A stretch of DNA of 35,549 nt, from NCBI GenBank assembly GCA_036399835.1, contig DASWMI010000057.1, positions 1 through 35,549 on the forward strand. The letters are read 5' to 3'. Of this stretch, positions 1 through 8,356 are shown in pieces (position 1 is the stretch's first letter; every line of letters starts with the position of its first letter). The DNA is from DASYML01 sp036399835. GTDB taxonomy: Bacteria > Acidobacteriota > Blastocatellia > Pyrinomonadales > Pyrinomonadaceae. The notes under the pieces are model-generated. The model did no database searches, had not been told where the DNA came from, and saw nothing but the letters and a program-made list of their open reading frames with translations. The position numbers were made by a program, and so were the translations under genes.

Positions 1-1
1 T

Positions 2-400
2 GTGGACCTGCATGATGTCAAGCAGGTGCTTGAGCTGCATCCTCTGGTCAAGGGCGAGCCTTACTATCTGGCCTTCCTTCTCGTCGGCGCGTATCAGGAG
101 GTGATGGGCAATAATCACAACCTCTTCGGCACGCCCAACGAAGCGCACATACATATTGACGAAGACGGCTATCTGATTAAGAAAGTGATTCGCGGGACGA
201 CTGTCGGGCAGGCCGCCGAGCGAGCGCGCTACGAGCGCAGCATGCTGCATGACGGTTTCCGTCGCCAGCTCGCGCATCGCGTCAAAGACGAAGAGTTGAC
301 CGAAGCGGACGCCGCAGAACTCATGGAATTTTACGAATCGCGCTATGACGCTTACACGTATCTCGCGGTCAATGGAAACGAAAAAGGACGTAAATCTTAA
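2..400 (+). CDS. speA: Biosynthetic arginine decarboxylase, C-terminal part (cut by window edge)
   Basis: This is the last 132 residues of a protein that begins before the window; the GTG at position 2 is almost certainly internal. The family is PLP-dependent and converts arginine to agmatine and CO2 in the cytoplasm. The fragment shows the family's C-terminal signature: a 'HPL' segment, then GAYQEVMGNNHNLFG (about residues 29-43), then a stretch ending GTTVGQAAERARYE that matches the usual 'GDTV...' region. The N-terminal PLP-binding barrel is not visible. Agmatinase lies downstream on the same strand, which fits an arginine to agmatine to putrescine route. The identification rests on the C-terminal motif alone but that motif is distinctive. 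Confidence 0.88.
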   Translation: MDLHDVKQVLELHPLVKGEPYYLAFLLVGAYQEVMGNNHNLFGTPNEAHIHIDEDGYLIKKVIRGTTVGQAAERARYERSMLHDGFRRQLAHRVKDEELTEADAAELMEFYESRYDAYTYLAVNGNEKGRKS

Positions 401-485
401 GCGCGTCAATCGTCAATCTTAAATAGAAAAAGCTGCTTATCTATACAGGATTGATGATCAGCGTCTTGACGATTGACGATTGACG
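401..485. repeat. Intergenic inverted micro-tandem repeat, copy A
   Basis: The gap between speA and the next gene carries two tandem CGTCAAT units at 404-417 and their exact inverted counterpart at 471-485 (15-bp arms, CGTCAATCGTCAATC against GATTGACGATTGACG). The 52-base spacer contains an inner ATAGA...TCTAT pair. A second copy with the same outer arms, inner pair and flanking GCGCGTC lies at 13318-13372. It could fold as RNA and lies just before the ribosome binding site of the next gene. Confidence 0.75.
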
Positions 486-499
486 AAGGAAAAATTTTT

Positions 500-1561
500 A
501 TGGTGACTCAGCGCAAACCTAAAGCCTCTAAATATCTGACTGTGCCGACCCGTCCCGTGCAGATAGACCGCGACCGCTCGGTGGCCGGGCTGCTGGAAAA
601 GATGGAAGGCACGGGATTCGGCGGACGACAACTGGCGGAAGCGCACCGCATCTGGCTAGACATGCTCGGCGACAACACGACGATTTACATGGCTGCTTCC
701 GGCGCGCTCATTCCGGCAGGGATGCGCCGCCTGCTCGCCTATGTCATCAAGAATCGCTTTGTTGACGTGGTCGTCACCTCAGGCTCTCTACTGTTCCACG
801 ATCTGCACGAGACGCTGGGTCGCCACCACTTTCAGGCGCATCCGAGCATGACGGATGCGGAGCTTGAGGCATCGCAGATCAGCCGCATGTGGGACTTGCT
901 GGCGAGCGAGGAGGAGTATCGAGAGGCTGATGAATGGGTCGGCGGGTTCGCCGCGCAACTGGACCAGTCGCGCCCCTACTCGACGCGCGAATTTCTGCAC
1001 CTGCTTGGCCGCGAGCTGGCAGAGATTGCCAGCGACGACGGTGTTCTGACTTCAGCCTTTAAGGCGCGCGTCCCCATCTTCTGTCCATCCATCGCAGATT
1101 CCGCTTTGGCCGTCGGCATCGCCGCCTCGCGTTTTGAGAAGAAGAACAACTTTCAGTTCGATGTCGTGCAGGACGTGCTCGACATGACGCATATCGCTGC
1201 GCGTGGGCGCGTCACGGGCGTCCTCAATCTGGGCGGAGGGACGGCCAAGAGCTTTATACAGCTCATGGAATTTTCAACCAACATCGTCAAGACTCCCGCG
1301 CGCGGCCACAAGTATGCCATCACGGTCGCGACCGACGCGCCGCACCCGGGCGGGCGTTCCGGCGCAACCTTCTCGGATGATTCGCTCGTCTTCGGCAAAA
1401 CACAGCGCGGCGCAGCCACAGCCTTTGTCAATGCAGACGCAACCATCGTGCTCCCCATCATCGTCACGGCGCTCTCGCAAACCGGAGCCAAATACATGAA
1501 AGGCCGCAAGCGCCCGAACTTTACCTTCACGGGCAAAGACTTGATGGTCGAAGTGCCTTAA
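500..1561 (+). CDS. Deoxyhypusine-synthase-like protein
   Basis: A 353-residue cytoplasmic protein of the deoxyhypusine synthase fold, NAD-dependent in known members. Visible family blocks (numbered from the ATG at 500) are VVTSGSLLFHDLHE near residue 100, IFCPSIADSAL near 200, GVLNLGGGTAKSFIQ near 240 and GRSGATFSDDSLVFGK, whose Lys300 aligns with the catalytic lysine that forms the enzyme-butylamine intermediate. Bacteria lack eIF5A, so the eukaryotic reaction is unlikely; some bacterial relatives make homospermidine or handle other aminobutyl acceptors. The position between speA and speB supports a polyamine role using agmatine or putrescine. I chose ATG 500 because GAAGGA at 485-490 is well spaced; a TTG at 473 lies inside the upstream repeat and is rejected. 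The exact substrate is unknown. Confidence 0.85.
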   Translation: MVTQRKPKASKYLTVPTRPVQIDRDRSVAGLLEKMEGTGFGGRQLAEAHRIWLDMLGDNTTIYMAASGALIPAGMRRLLAYVIKNRFVDVVVTSGSLLFHDLHETLGRHHFQAHPSMTDAELEASQISRMWDLLASEEEYREADEWVGGFAAQLDQSRPYSTREFLHLLGRELAEIASDDGVLTSAFKARVPIFCPSIADSALAVGIAASRFEKKNNFQFDVVQDVLDMTHIAARGRVTGVLNLGGGTAKSFIQLMEFSTNIVKTPARGHKYAITVATDAPHPGGRSGATFSDDSLVFGKTQRGAATAFVNADATIVLPIIVTALSQTGAKYMKGRKRPNFTFTGKDLMVEVP

Positions 1562-1781
1562 AGAGAAGCGGAAGACACGAGTCGTTGGATTTACTTTAAG
1601 GGTTGAGTGCGATTGCAGGAGATTAGGAGTCGCTCAAGCGAGTTCAACTGCGCTTTCTTCTGTCATCGAATTGACTGAAGGAGTGTTCAGCCAAAGGCGA
1701 CGCTATTATTTGATTCCTGGTCCAGTCTGTCAACTTCAATCCTGAACTTCACCTGGTTGGAGCAAGATTAGCATTTGCTAT

Positions 1782-1808
1782 CTACTGACGACCGGCTACT
1801 GACTACTG
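1782..1808. repeat. CTACTGAC direct repeats
   Basis: The octamer CTACTGAC occurs at 1782-1789 and 1796-1803, followed by a partial third copy to 1808, directly before the agmatinase gene. The rest of the 260-base gap (1562-1781) shows no gene, hairpin or RNA that I recognise apart from one TGGTCCA palindrome at 1718. Confidence 0.6.
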
Positions 1809-1814
1809 TATAAT
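1785..1814 (+). promoter_or_regulatory. Putative promoter of agmatinase, leaderless geometry
   Basis: A perfect TATAAT is seen at 1809-1814 with CTGACG (4 of 6 to TTGACA) at 1785-1790 and an 18-base spacer. Only 7 bases separate the -10 box from the ATG at 1822, so transcription would begin at or next to the start codon. No Shine-Dalgarno sequence is present, which agrees with a leaderless mRNA. This is sequence inference only. Confidence 0.6.
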
Positions 1815-1821
1815 TTTCTAC

Positions 1822-2751
1822 ATGTCTGAATCAGCCGATCTTCCTGTTAACTTCGGCGGGATTGCCGAAGAAGAGTTTTCCGATTTCGAGCAGTCGCGCG
1901 TCGTCGTCTGGCCCGTCTCTTACGAAGGCACCGTCTCTTACGGGACGGGGACAGGGCGCGGCGCGGAGGCCATCATAGAGGCTTCGCGCAACATGGAACT
2001 TTACGATGAAGAGACGGATGCGGAAGTCTACAAGATAGGCATCCACACGCTCGCGGAGTCGCCTTCGATTGACCCGCCCGAAGCGATGATGCAATCGCTT
2101 TACGAGCGCGCGAAAGAGCTGGTCGGGAGCGGAAAATTCATCGCCATGATCGGCGGCGAGCATTCCGTGAGCGGACCTGTCATACGCGCTCATGCAGAGC
2201 ACTACGGGAATCTTTCAGTCTTGCAGGTGGACGCTCACGCAGACCTGCGTGACACCTACGACGGCACGCCGCACTCGCATGCTTCCATCATGGCGCGCGT
2301 GACGAAAGACCTGCGCATCCCTTCGGTCCAGTGCGGCATACGCTCTATCTCAGCCGAAGAAGCGCGCGTCCTGGACCAGTTGCCGACGCGCATCTTCTGG
2401 GCCAAAGATATAGTCGGACGCACGGACTGGTGGGACGCAGCCGTTGACGCGCTGACCGAGAATGTTTACCTGACGATAGACATTGACGGCCTGGACCCTT
2501 CGCTCGTGGCGCAGACGGGCACGCCTGAGCCCGGCGGTCTCGGCTGGTATGAAACTATTGGCCTCATTCGCACGCTGGTCCAAAAACGGCGCGTCGTCGG
2601 GATGGACCTCACGGAATATTCTTACGTCGAAGGCCAGAGCGCCTCTGCGTTTCTCTGCGCTAAGCTTATCTATAAATCGCTCGCGTATGTTTTTGAAGGA
2701 GAGACGGCGCGTGTGCGCGGGAAAGGACGGTCTGCGGGTTTGACAGTCTGA
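1822..2751 (+). CDS. speB: Agmatinase
   Basis: A 309-residue ureohydrolase that cleaves agmatine to putrescine and urea using a two-manganese centre. The ligands are all present: GGEHS (His114), DAHAD (Asp137, His139, Asp141) and DIDGLDP (Asp220, Asp222). Length is normal for agmatinase. With speA upstream it completes a two-step putrescine route from arginine. The gene has its own TATAAT box 7 bases before the ATG and no ribosome binding site. It converges on the ABC ATPase gene with only 4 bases between the two stop codons. Arginase or guanidinobutyrase activity cannot be excluded from sequence, but the speA neighbour favours agmatine. Confidence 0.9.
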   Translation: MSESADLPVNFGGIAEEEFSDFEQSRVVVWPVSYEGTVSYGTGTGRGAEAIIEASRNMELYDEETDAEVYKIGIHTLAESPSIDPPEAMMQSLYERAKELVGSGKFIAMIGGEHSVSGPVIRAHAEHYGNLSVLQVDAHADLRDTYDGTPHSHASIMARVTKDLRIPSVQCGIRSISAEEARVLDQLPTRIFWAKDIVGRTDWWDAAVDALTENVYLTIDIDGLDPSLVAQTGTPEPGGLGWYETIGLIRTLVQKRRVVGMDLTEYSYVEGQSASAFLCAKLIYKSLAYVFEGETARVRGKGRSAGLTV

Positions 2752-2755
2752 GAGG

Positions 2756-3580
2756 TCAAGCAAGCCATTCGAGCACTTCATCGCCTGTCCGTTGCTTGCC
2801 GCCGACGACCCGTATGAAATAGTCTTCGAGCGACATTGGTCCAACAGCCGCCACCCCGTCCTGCTCTACCTTGATGCCCTGCCGCAACTGGTCCAGCGAG
2901 CCTGAAGCGACGAGCCTACCCTGCGAGATGATGGCAATCTCCGTGCAGAGCCGCTCGACGATTTCGAGTACGTGCGAGGTGAGAAAGACCGTCAGGCCGC
3001 GCGCCGTCATCCTCGAGAGCAGGTCTTTGAGCGTGCGCGAGGCGATGGCGTCAACGCCCTCGAAAGGCTCGTCAAGAAAAAGTATCTCAGGGCGATGTAT
3101 CAGCGCGCAGGCGAGCGAGAGCTTCTTCTTCATCCCGTGTGAATAGTCCACGACCAGCTTCTTCGGCTCGTCCTCAAGCTCCATCAGGGCCAGTAGCTCC
3201 TGCGACCGTTCAGCGATCTCCGGTTTGCCCAGACCATACATGCGCCCCGTGAAGGCCAGCATCTCAGCGCCCGTCAGCCGCTCGAAGAGATTCAAATCCT
3301 CCGGCACGACGCCTATCCGCCGCTTCACTTCCAGCGGCTCAAGCGAGAGGTCCAGCCCGAGCACGCGAACCTCCCCACTTGTCGGCGCGAGCAGCCCCGT
3401 CAGCATCTTGATGGTCGTTGATTTCCCGGCCCCGTTCGGTCCGAGAAAACCAAAGAAGCGCCCACGCTCTACACTGAGGTCTATGTGGTCCACCGCCGTA
3501 AAATCCCCGAAGCGGCGGACCAGCCTTTGAGTCTTTACGGCGAGCGCTTGAAGATGGCCGGGCGCGTCGACAGTTTCCAT
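2756..3580 (-). CDS. ABC transporter ATP-binding protein (ABC-2 / CcmA type)
   Basis: A 274-residue ATPase of the kind that powers ABC-2 exporters. Numbered from the ATG at 3580: Walker A GPNGAGKS at 47-54, signature YSHGMKKKL starting near 146, Walker B ILFLDEP at 166-172 and switch histidine 203. The segment IGVVPEDLNLFERLTG is typical of this class. No membrane partner gene lies on either side, so it either pairs with a permease encoded elsewhere or was separated from it. ATG 3580 has AAGG a few bases upstream; a GTG at 3607 in the same frame would add nine residues and lacks such a site. Substrate unknown. Confidence 0.85.
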   Translation of the reverse strand: METVDAPGHLQALAVKTQRLVRRFGDFTAVDHIDLSVERGRFFGFLGPNGAGKSTTIKMLTGLLAPTSGEVRVLGLDLSLEPLEVKRRIGVVPEDLNLFERLTGAEMLAFTGRMYGLGKPEIAERSQELLALMELEDEPKKLVVDYSHGMKKKLSLACALIHRPEILFLDEPFEGVDAIASRTLKDLLSRMTARGLTVFLTSHVLEIVERLCTEIAIISQGRLVASGSLDQLRQGIKVEQDGVAAVGPMSLEDYFIRVVGGKQRTGDEVLEWLA

Positions 3581-3718
3581 ACAGCCTTTTGTACGCGCAG
3601 CCGACACGAGCGGTCAAGGATGAGCAAGCGGTTGCTATAAACAACTGGTCCAGGTCGTTCAGCGCATCGCCCGCTGATGTTGTCAGGTCTTCACTGCTCC
3701 GCGTTCATTCCAGCCTTC

Positions 3719-5029
3719 TCATCCCTTCAATAACGGCTGCGCTTCTGTGGCGCGGACGGCTGGGGTAAAGGTGCGGTGTGTGCTCATGAGGAAGGCTGAG
3801 GAGCTGTCGCGGGCCGCGTTGCCGTGTGTGGCTGCGAGGCGGACGAAGCGGCTGAAGGCCGTGTTGCCATAGTAGTAGCCGTCACTGGTGCTGATGAGCA
3901 CATCCGCCGTGTGGCCGACGCGCGGCGCGTGCATGGCCGTATAGAGATTGGCGAGCGCGTCCGGGTAGAGATGCTCCGCCGTGCGCTCGTACCAGGTTGT
4001 GTCCGGGGCGAAGCCTTTCTGGTCCAGTTGGCCGGACTGCTGTAGGTCTGTCAGGACGGGCGCAAGATAGAGCGGGTCGCCCGTCAGCGGCTGGTAGCGA
4101 TAGAGCAATCCGCGACCGTTCTCATATCGCTCGATGCGCGCGGAGCCTCTCTCTCCTTTGACGATGACGGCTGGTCCATCGCGGTGGATGGCGAAGTCCA
4201 CGCCCTCAAGAGAGGCCACGTCTTCGGCCAGCGCAGAAGCCGCTTCCTCGTCAACCGTGTAGAGCGCGGCAAATCCTATCAAGCCGAAGGCCGGAAGCGC
4301 GACGCGTTTGCGTTCCCGTATATCGCGCAGACTCCCCGCCAGTTGGTAGCCGCATTTGCGCAGATGCGTTTGCAGGTTGATGCGCTTGTGCTCGCGCAAA
4401 CTCATGCCATGGTCCGAGAAGAGCACCATTTCCGTCTCTTCGCCGCAGGCAGCCTGAATCTCCTTGAGTATCTGGTCCAGTGTTTCGAGCGCGACTTCGA
4501 GACGCTTTGGCCCGCGTATGTGGAGCAGCCCGTCCGTGCCCTTGAGGAAAGCAAAGAAGTCGCGTGTCTGCGGCGCGCCGAGAAAGCGTTCGCGAAAACG
4601 CCGCATGTCCGCGCGCCAGACCGCTTCGGGCGCGACGTAGACGAGGAACTCAAAAGGCAAAGGCTCCTGGTAATCCAGCTCGTCCATATAAGAGGACGGC
4701 AGCTTTTCCGGTGTGCGGCGGCCTATGTACTTGCCTATCCCGCCGCGAATCTCACGCGTCTGGCGGTCGAAGTAGAGGCTTTCATAACCGAGCGGAGGAG
4801 TCGCCCTGAGCATCGTCGCGAGCGCGATGTTGGTCATCGTCGGAAAGGGCGAGAGCAGCCGCGAGGGTGCGCTGAAGTTGTCAAACAGCCCGCGCTCTTT
4901 GGCCGCGCGCATGATGTCGAACGGCACGCCGTCCAGGCAGAGCAGGAGTCTACGCGGGCGTGTGCGGCCTGGACCAGAAACGCCGCCTGTGTCTTGATGA
5001 TTTATGGGACCAACCCTGTGCTTATTCAT
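3719..5029 (-). CDS. Alkaline phosphatase superfamily (type I phosphodiesterase-like) protein
   Basis: A 436-residue protein with the hallmarks of the metal-dependent alkaline phosphatase / nucleotide pyrophosphatase fold: RRLLLCLDGVPFDIM near residue 27 (Asp33 as metal ligand), FPTMTN near 62-67 carrying the candidate nucleophile threonine, GTDGLLHIRG in mid-protein, VLFSDHGM, and THGNAARDSSSAFLMST near the C-terminus. No clear signal peptide, so it may be cytoplasmic. Its ATG overlaps the stop codon of the upstream TPR gene as ATGA, indicating translational coupling. Family members hydrolyse phosphodiesters, phosphonates or sulfates; the substrate is not predictable here. I infer it works with the TPR protein encoded just before it. 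Confidence 0.75.
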   Translation of the reverse strand: MNKHRVGPINHQDTGGVSGPGRTRPRRLLLCLDGVPFDIMRAAKERGLFDNFSAPSRLLSPFPTMTNIALATMLRATPPLGYESLYFDRQTREIRGGIGKYIGRRTPEKLPSSYMDELDYQEPLPFEFLVYVAPEAVWRADMRRFRERFLGAPQTRDFFAFLKGTDGLLHIRGPKRLEVALETLDQILKEIQAACGEETEMVLFSDHGMSLREHKRINLQTHLRKCGYQLAGSLRDIRERKRVALPAFGLIGFAALYTVDEEAASALAEDVASLEGVDFAIHRDGPAVIVKGERGSARIERYENGRGLLYRYQPLTGDPLYLAPVLTDLQQSGQLDQKGFAPDTTWYERTAEHLYPDALANLYTAMHAPRVGHTADVLISTSDGYYYGNTAFSRFVRLAATHGNAARDSSSAFLMSTHRTFTPAVRATEAQPLLKG

Positions 5030-6327
5030 TCTGTGGTGCTCTTTTCATTACCCTTGATTTTGTAAGGCTCGCGCAAGCCCTGTTTGGCCTCTTCGTGAGC
5101 GTCGTAAACATTTGGCCGGCTCAGCACGGCCTTGTACTGCGAGAGGGCCTCGTTTCTCTTGCCAGCCAGATCGAGCGACTGCGCCGCGCGCAGGTGCGCC
5201 ATCGTCGCCAGGTTAGCTTCCGCGCCCGCGACGCTTGTGGCGGCGAGGAATTCACGCGCCGCCACCTCGGGCTGGCCCGACTGGACCAGCGCCTCGCCGT
5301 AGCGGAAATGTATCAGGTCCAGAGACCGCGCCGCCGCCTCGCGTGTAGAGGTCGAGCGCAGCAGCTCTTCAAAGATGGAGAGAGCTTCGCGGCGCGCTGT
5401 GGCGGCCTCGGTGGACTTGCCCGCGCGTTGCTGCTCGGCTGCGAGCGTGATGAGCGCATCGGCGGATTCCAGCTTGAGGATATAGTTGCGCGTGTATTTC
5501 GCCGACAGCTCACGCGAAACGGCCAGCGCATCCGCAAAGCGTTTCTCGCGCTTGTAGAGCAGGATGAGCAGCGCCTTCGCATCATCATTGGCCCAGCGGC
5601 CCTCGCGCGCCACGCGCTCAAGGGTCAGCAGCCCGCGTTTTTTCGAGCCGCGCACGCCGCCGATGCTCGCCAAAAGCTTGACGGGCAGCGGGAGCGACCC
5701 GGCGACGTAATCATAAAGCCCTATGGTTAACTCCGCGTCGTGAAAATTCGGGTCGAGCTTGATGACATCTCGGTGATGGTCCACGGAGTTTGAGCCTTCC
5801 TTGAGTGCGCCCATAAAGCTGCGCTGGACGGCTGTCGCAAAGGCTGCACGGAGTCCTTCGGTCGCACCCAGAAAATAGAGCGCCTCCACGTCGCGCGGGT
5901 CGCGCTTGAGCCGCGCTTCGGCAAGCTGTTTGGCACTTCTGGTCCAGTCGCGAAACTGCGCGATGACGCGCGGGTCAACCTCGTCTTCGGTCTTCGCGTA
6001 GAAGGATTCCGAATTATAGAGACCCGATTGGAGACGCCGAGCCTCGTTGAGCGTCTGAGTCCAGAGGGCGGCGGCGAGGAATTGCGGCCCGGCAGGATGA
6101 TCGGGAAAGAGGCGTGCCAGCTCTTTGAAATTTCGTCGCGCTTCTTCATAGTCCAAATTGTAGAGCGCCTCGAACCCGCGCGCCCTGAGCTGGTCCAGCC
6201 GCGCACGGTCGGCCTCGCTCATCATTGCGCGCGAAGGCTGCTGTTGGGGTTGTTGACCGAAGACAAGCGTCGGCACAAACATCAATAAAGCGGTGACAAG
6301 CATCAAGATCAATTTCTTCACGGTCAT
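5026..6327 (-). CDS. Exported TPR-repeat protein
   Basis: About 433 residues with an N-terminal signal peptide (MTVKKLILML followed by a hydrophobic run ending VFGQ). The mature part is largely helical with TPR-like motifs, such as a unit near residues 50-80 and others around LDPNFHDAELTIGLYDYVAGS and toward the C-terminus. It is probably periplasmic and acts as a scaffold; no enzyme motif is seen. The start at 6327 has GGAG just upstream; an in-frame ATG at 6351 would put eight extra residues before the signal peptide. The stop overlaps the start of the phosphatase-like gene, and the pair looks like one functional unit. Confidence 0.75.
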   Translation of the reverse strand: MTVKKLILMLVTALLMFVPTLVFGQQPQQQPSRAMMSEADRARLDQLRARGFEALYNLDYEEARRNFKELARLFPDHPAGPQFLAAALWTQTLNEARRLQSGLYNSESFYAKTEDEVDPRVIAQFRDWTRSAKQLAEARLKRDPRDVEALYFLGATEGLRAAFATAVQRSFMGALKEGSNSVDHHRDVIKLDPNFHDAELTIGLYDYVAGSLPLPVKLLASIGGVRGSKKRGLLTLERVAREGRWANDDAKALLILLYKREKRFADALAVSRELSAKYTRNYILKLESADALITLAAEQQRAGKSTEAATARREALSIFEELLRSTSTREAAARSLDLIHFRYGEALVQSGQPEVAAREFLAATSVAGAEANLATMAHLRAAQSLDLAGKRNEALSQYKAVLSRPNVYDAHEEAKQGLREPYKIKGNEKSTTE

Positions 6328-6394
6328 AACTCCGGCGACTGGCTCAATCATTCATCCCTCGTCCCTTAACTGGTGTCCTTCATCCACGGCGATT

Positions 6395-6874
6395 CTAAGG
6401 TGCGACGTAAATCTTGCGGCCCTTGGTCGGAAGGGAGCCGCCCGTGGCGACTCCTGCAAGCCCGCCTAAAAGCCCGAAAGTCAGCTTACCAATTCCCGGG
6501 TCGTCGCTGAAAGGGTGCCTTGAATCGTAGATCGCGCCGATGCCAACGCCAACGCCGATGCCGATGGCAGCCCCTATGAGCGCGTTGACATGCTTCGCGC
6601 GCCTGTTTCTGATTTCCGTCACCTCTTCTCTGGGGAGGACCACACGCTGCCAATCGCCGAAAGGTTTGGCTACCTCAAGAAACAACATCTCATCGGTAAC
6701 CTTCAAGACCTCGCCTTCAATCTCCTGTCGCTTAGTGGTGTGGACGACAATCTTTGTGCCCGCTTTTAGCTTCTCAACATTTCCCCAATCGCTTAGCTTG
6801 CCCTGAGCCATGACAGCGCATGATGACAAAGCGGCTATCAGGCATGCGGCCAGGACTCTTCTACAAAATAACAT
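6395..6874 (-). CDS. Small exported protein of unknown function
   Basis: A 159-residue protein with a signal peptide (MLFCRRVLAACLIAALSSCAVMAQG); the LSSC sequence could also be a lipobox. The next part, about residues 30-90 (LKAGTKIVVHTTKRQEIEGEVLKVTDEMLFLEV), reads like a small beta-barrel of the SH3 or Sm-like kind. It is followed by a glycine-rich hydrophobic stretch (ALIGAAIGIGVGVGIGAIY) that may insert into a membrane. AAAGGAGAGA lies directly before the ATG. It follows threonine synthase by 14 bases. I do not recognise a named family. Confidence 0.7.
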   Translation of the reverse strand: MLFCRRVLAACLIAALSSCAVMAQGKLSDWGNVEKLKAGTKIVVHTTKRQEIEGEVLKVTDEMLFLEVAKPFGDWQRVVLPREEVTEIRNRRAKHVNALIGAAIGIGVGVGIGAIYDSRHPFSDDPGIGKLTFGLLGGLAGVATGGSLPTKGRKIYVAP

Positions 6875-6888
6875 TTCCGGTCTCTCCT

Positions 6889-8052
6889 TTATGAAAAATT
6901 CTCCGGATACTTAACACCCGCCCCCGTGTTAAAAATCACTACCTGCTCGTCCTCTTTAATCTGGTCCGAATCAATCAGCCTGCGTAGCGCGGGCAGACAC
7001 GCAGCGCCCTCCGGTGCAACGAAGACGCCTTCCAGCGAACCTATCTCGCGCGTCGCCGCGAGCAGCTCTTCGTCCATCACGTCGATTGCCGTCCCGCCGG
7101 AAGCACGCACCGCATCGAGTATCAAAAAATCACCGATGGCGCGCGGCACGCGTAGGCCCGAAGCCATCGTCGCGGCGTTCGGAAACTCTTCGGCGAAACG
7201 CTCTCCCTGCTCGAAGGCGCGGACGATGGGAGCGCAGCCCGCCGCCTGTACGGAGACCATGCGCGGGCGCTGCTTGCCAATCCAGCCGAGGGTCTCCATC
7301 TCTTCAAAAGCCTTCCACATCCCGATGAGTCCGGTGCCGCCGCCGGTCGGGTAGATAATCACGTCCGGCAGTTTCCAATTCAGTTGCTCGGCCAGCTCGT
7401 AACCGAGTGTCTTCTTGCCTTCAACGCGATAAGGCTCTTTCAGCGTTGAGACATCGAACCAGCCTTCAGGCTCTTTGCGCCGCGCGACTTCAGCGCCGCA
7501 ATCGGTAATCAACCCGTCGAGGAGCGTAACGTGCGCGCCCATCTGCTCGCACTCTATGACGTTGGCGCGCGGCGTATCCTTCGGCATAAAGATGTGAGCT
7601 TCGAGGCCAGCACGCGCTGCATAAGCCGCCAGAGCGCCCGCAGCATTGCCAGCCGAAGGGACCGCCAGCTTGCGCGCGCCCAGCTCTTTCGCCATCGAGA
7701 CCGCCGCAGACATCCCGCGCGCCTTAAAGCTCTGCGTGGGGTTCTGCGATTCGTCCTTGATGTAAAGCTGCTTGAGGCCCAATCGCGCGCCCAGTCGCGG
7801 CGCGGGCAAAAGCGGCGTCCAGCCTTCGCCTAAAGAGACGATGTGCTCGTCTTTCCGGACCGGCAGGACTTCTCTATAACGCCAGAGGTCTGCTCTGCGC
7901 CCCCGCAAGGATTCTTTTGTCAAAGTGCGCGCGGCGCACTCAAGGTCATAACGGACCAGCAGCGGCTTGCCACATTGCGTACAGAGGTTGTGCAAGCGTT
8001 GTGCCTCTTGACAGAGGCCGCACGCGGCGCATTCCAGATGCGTGACATACAC
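6889..8052 (-). CDS. thrC: Threonine synthase
   Basis: A PLP enzyme of fold type II that converts O-phosphohomoserine to threonine and phosphate. Numbered from the GTG at 8052 (387 residues): an N-terminal zinc-ribbon-like pair C8/C11 and C24/C27, then SLGEGWTPLLP at 73-83, the PLP lysine in SQNPTQSFKARG (Lys110), an AGNAAGA loop, and the phosphate-binding YPTGGGTGL. The frame stays open to 8217, but those extra 55 residues are arginine-rich and unlike the family, so I chose GTG 8052, which has GGGAG about 12 bases upstream. It heads a minus-strand run. The long divergent gap before it shows no clear threonine attenuator. Confidence 0.85.
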   Translation of the reverse strand: MYVTHLECAACGLCQEAQRLHNLCTQCGKPLLVRYDLECAARTLTKESLRGRRADLWRYREVLPVRKDEHIVSLGEGWTPLLPAPRLGARLGLKQLYIKDESQNPTQSFKARGMSAAVSMAKELGARKLAVPSAGNAAGALAAYAARAGLEAHIFMPKDTPRANVIECEQMGAHVTLLDGLITDCGAEVARRKEPEGWFDVSTLKEPYRVEGKKTLGYELAEQLNWKLPDVIIYPTGGGTGLIGMWKAFEEMETLGWIGKQRPRMVSVQAAGCAPIVRAFEQGERFAEEFPNAATMASGLRVPRAIGDFLILDAVRASGGTAIDVMDEELLAATREIGSLEGVFVAPEGAACLPALRRLIDSDQIKEDEQVVIFNTGAGVKYPENFS

Positions 8053-8295
8053 GATAGTTGAATCTCCCTTTTGAGAATATGCCTGATGATCGGAAACAAT
8101 AGATTTTACGCGCAAAAGGGCACAAAGAGGTAAAGCAACACGGTGAAAGCGCCGCTCGCGTGCGTGCGGCCATAAGAAGACCCGCACGGCAGCTCGGCCC
8201 GGTCCGCAAGCCCTCATCCGGGATTATTCTTAGACAATCTATTTCTGCCAGGTGGAGCAATCATGCTGCACCGATGGGACAGACGCGGGCGGCAG

Positions 8296-8348
8296 GTGAC
8301 AAGTCGAGAGCAAAGCTTTATCTTGTCACTTATCGCTTTTTACTTATC
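8296..8348. repeat. Inverted repeat GTGACAAG/CTTGTCAC with ACTTATC tandem
   Basis: GTGACAAG at 8296-8303 is the exact inverse of CTTGTCAC at 8322-8329. ACTTATC then occurs at 8328-8334 and again at 8342-8348. The layout (one arm, spacer, opposite arm with a short tandem repeat just before a start codon) resembles the other intergenic elements in this window. Confidence 0.6.
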
Positions 8349-8350
8349 AT
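8323..8350 (+). promoter_or_regulatory. Putative promoter of the HAD phosphatase gene, leaderless geometry
   Basis: TTGTCA at 8323-8328 (5 of 6 to TTGACA) and TATCAT at 8345-8350 (5 of 6 to TATAAT) are separated by 16 bases. Only 6 bases lie between the -10 box and the ATG at 8357, and no ribosome binding site is present. Confidence 0.55.
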
Positions 8351-8356
8351 TAATCT

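Larger units (their letters stand above)
8053..8356. other. Divergent intergenic region
   Basis: About 300 bases between thrC (minus) and the HAD gene (plus). I looked for a leader peptide, attenuator or riboswitch before thrC and found none that I can defend. The right end carries the GTGACAAG/CTTGTCAC inverted repeat and a promoter-like pair described separately. Nothing else is evident. Confidence 0.5.

Noticed and set aside
2350..2844. A minus-strand 164-codon frame over the agmatinase end
   Set aside because: It overlaps both agmatinase and the ABC ATPase gene and encodes nothing recognisable.
4184..5065. A 293-codon plus-strand open frame
   Set aside because: Antisense to the alkaline-phosphatase-superfamily gene, which has clear motifs and an ATGA-coupled start; the antisense product is arginine-rich with no recognisable family.
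8053..8217. N-terminal extension of threonine synthase
   Set aside because: Fifty-five arginine-rich residues ahead of the zinc-ribbon-like start; family proteins begin close to the first CxxC pair.
8060..8290. Possible riboswitch or threonine attenuator before thrC
   Set aside because: I could not find a leader peptide with threonine codons, a terminator hairpin or a known riboswitch core.
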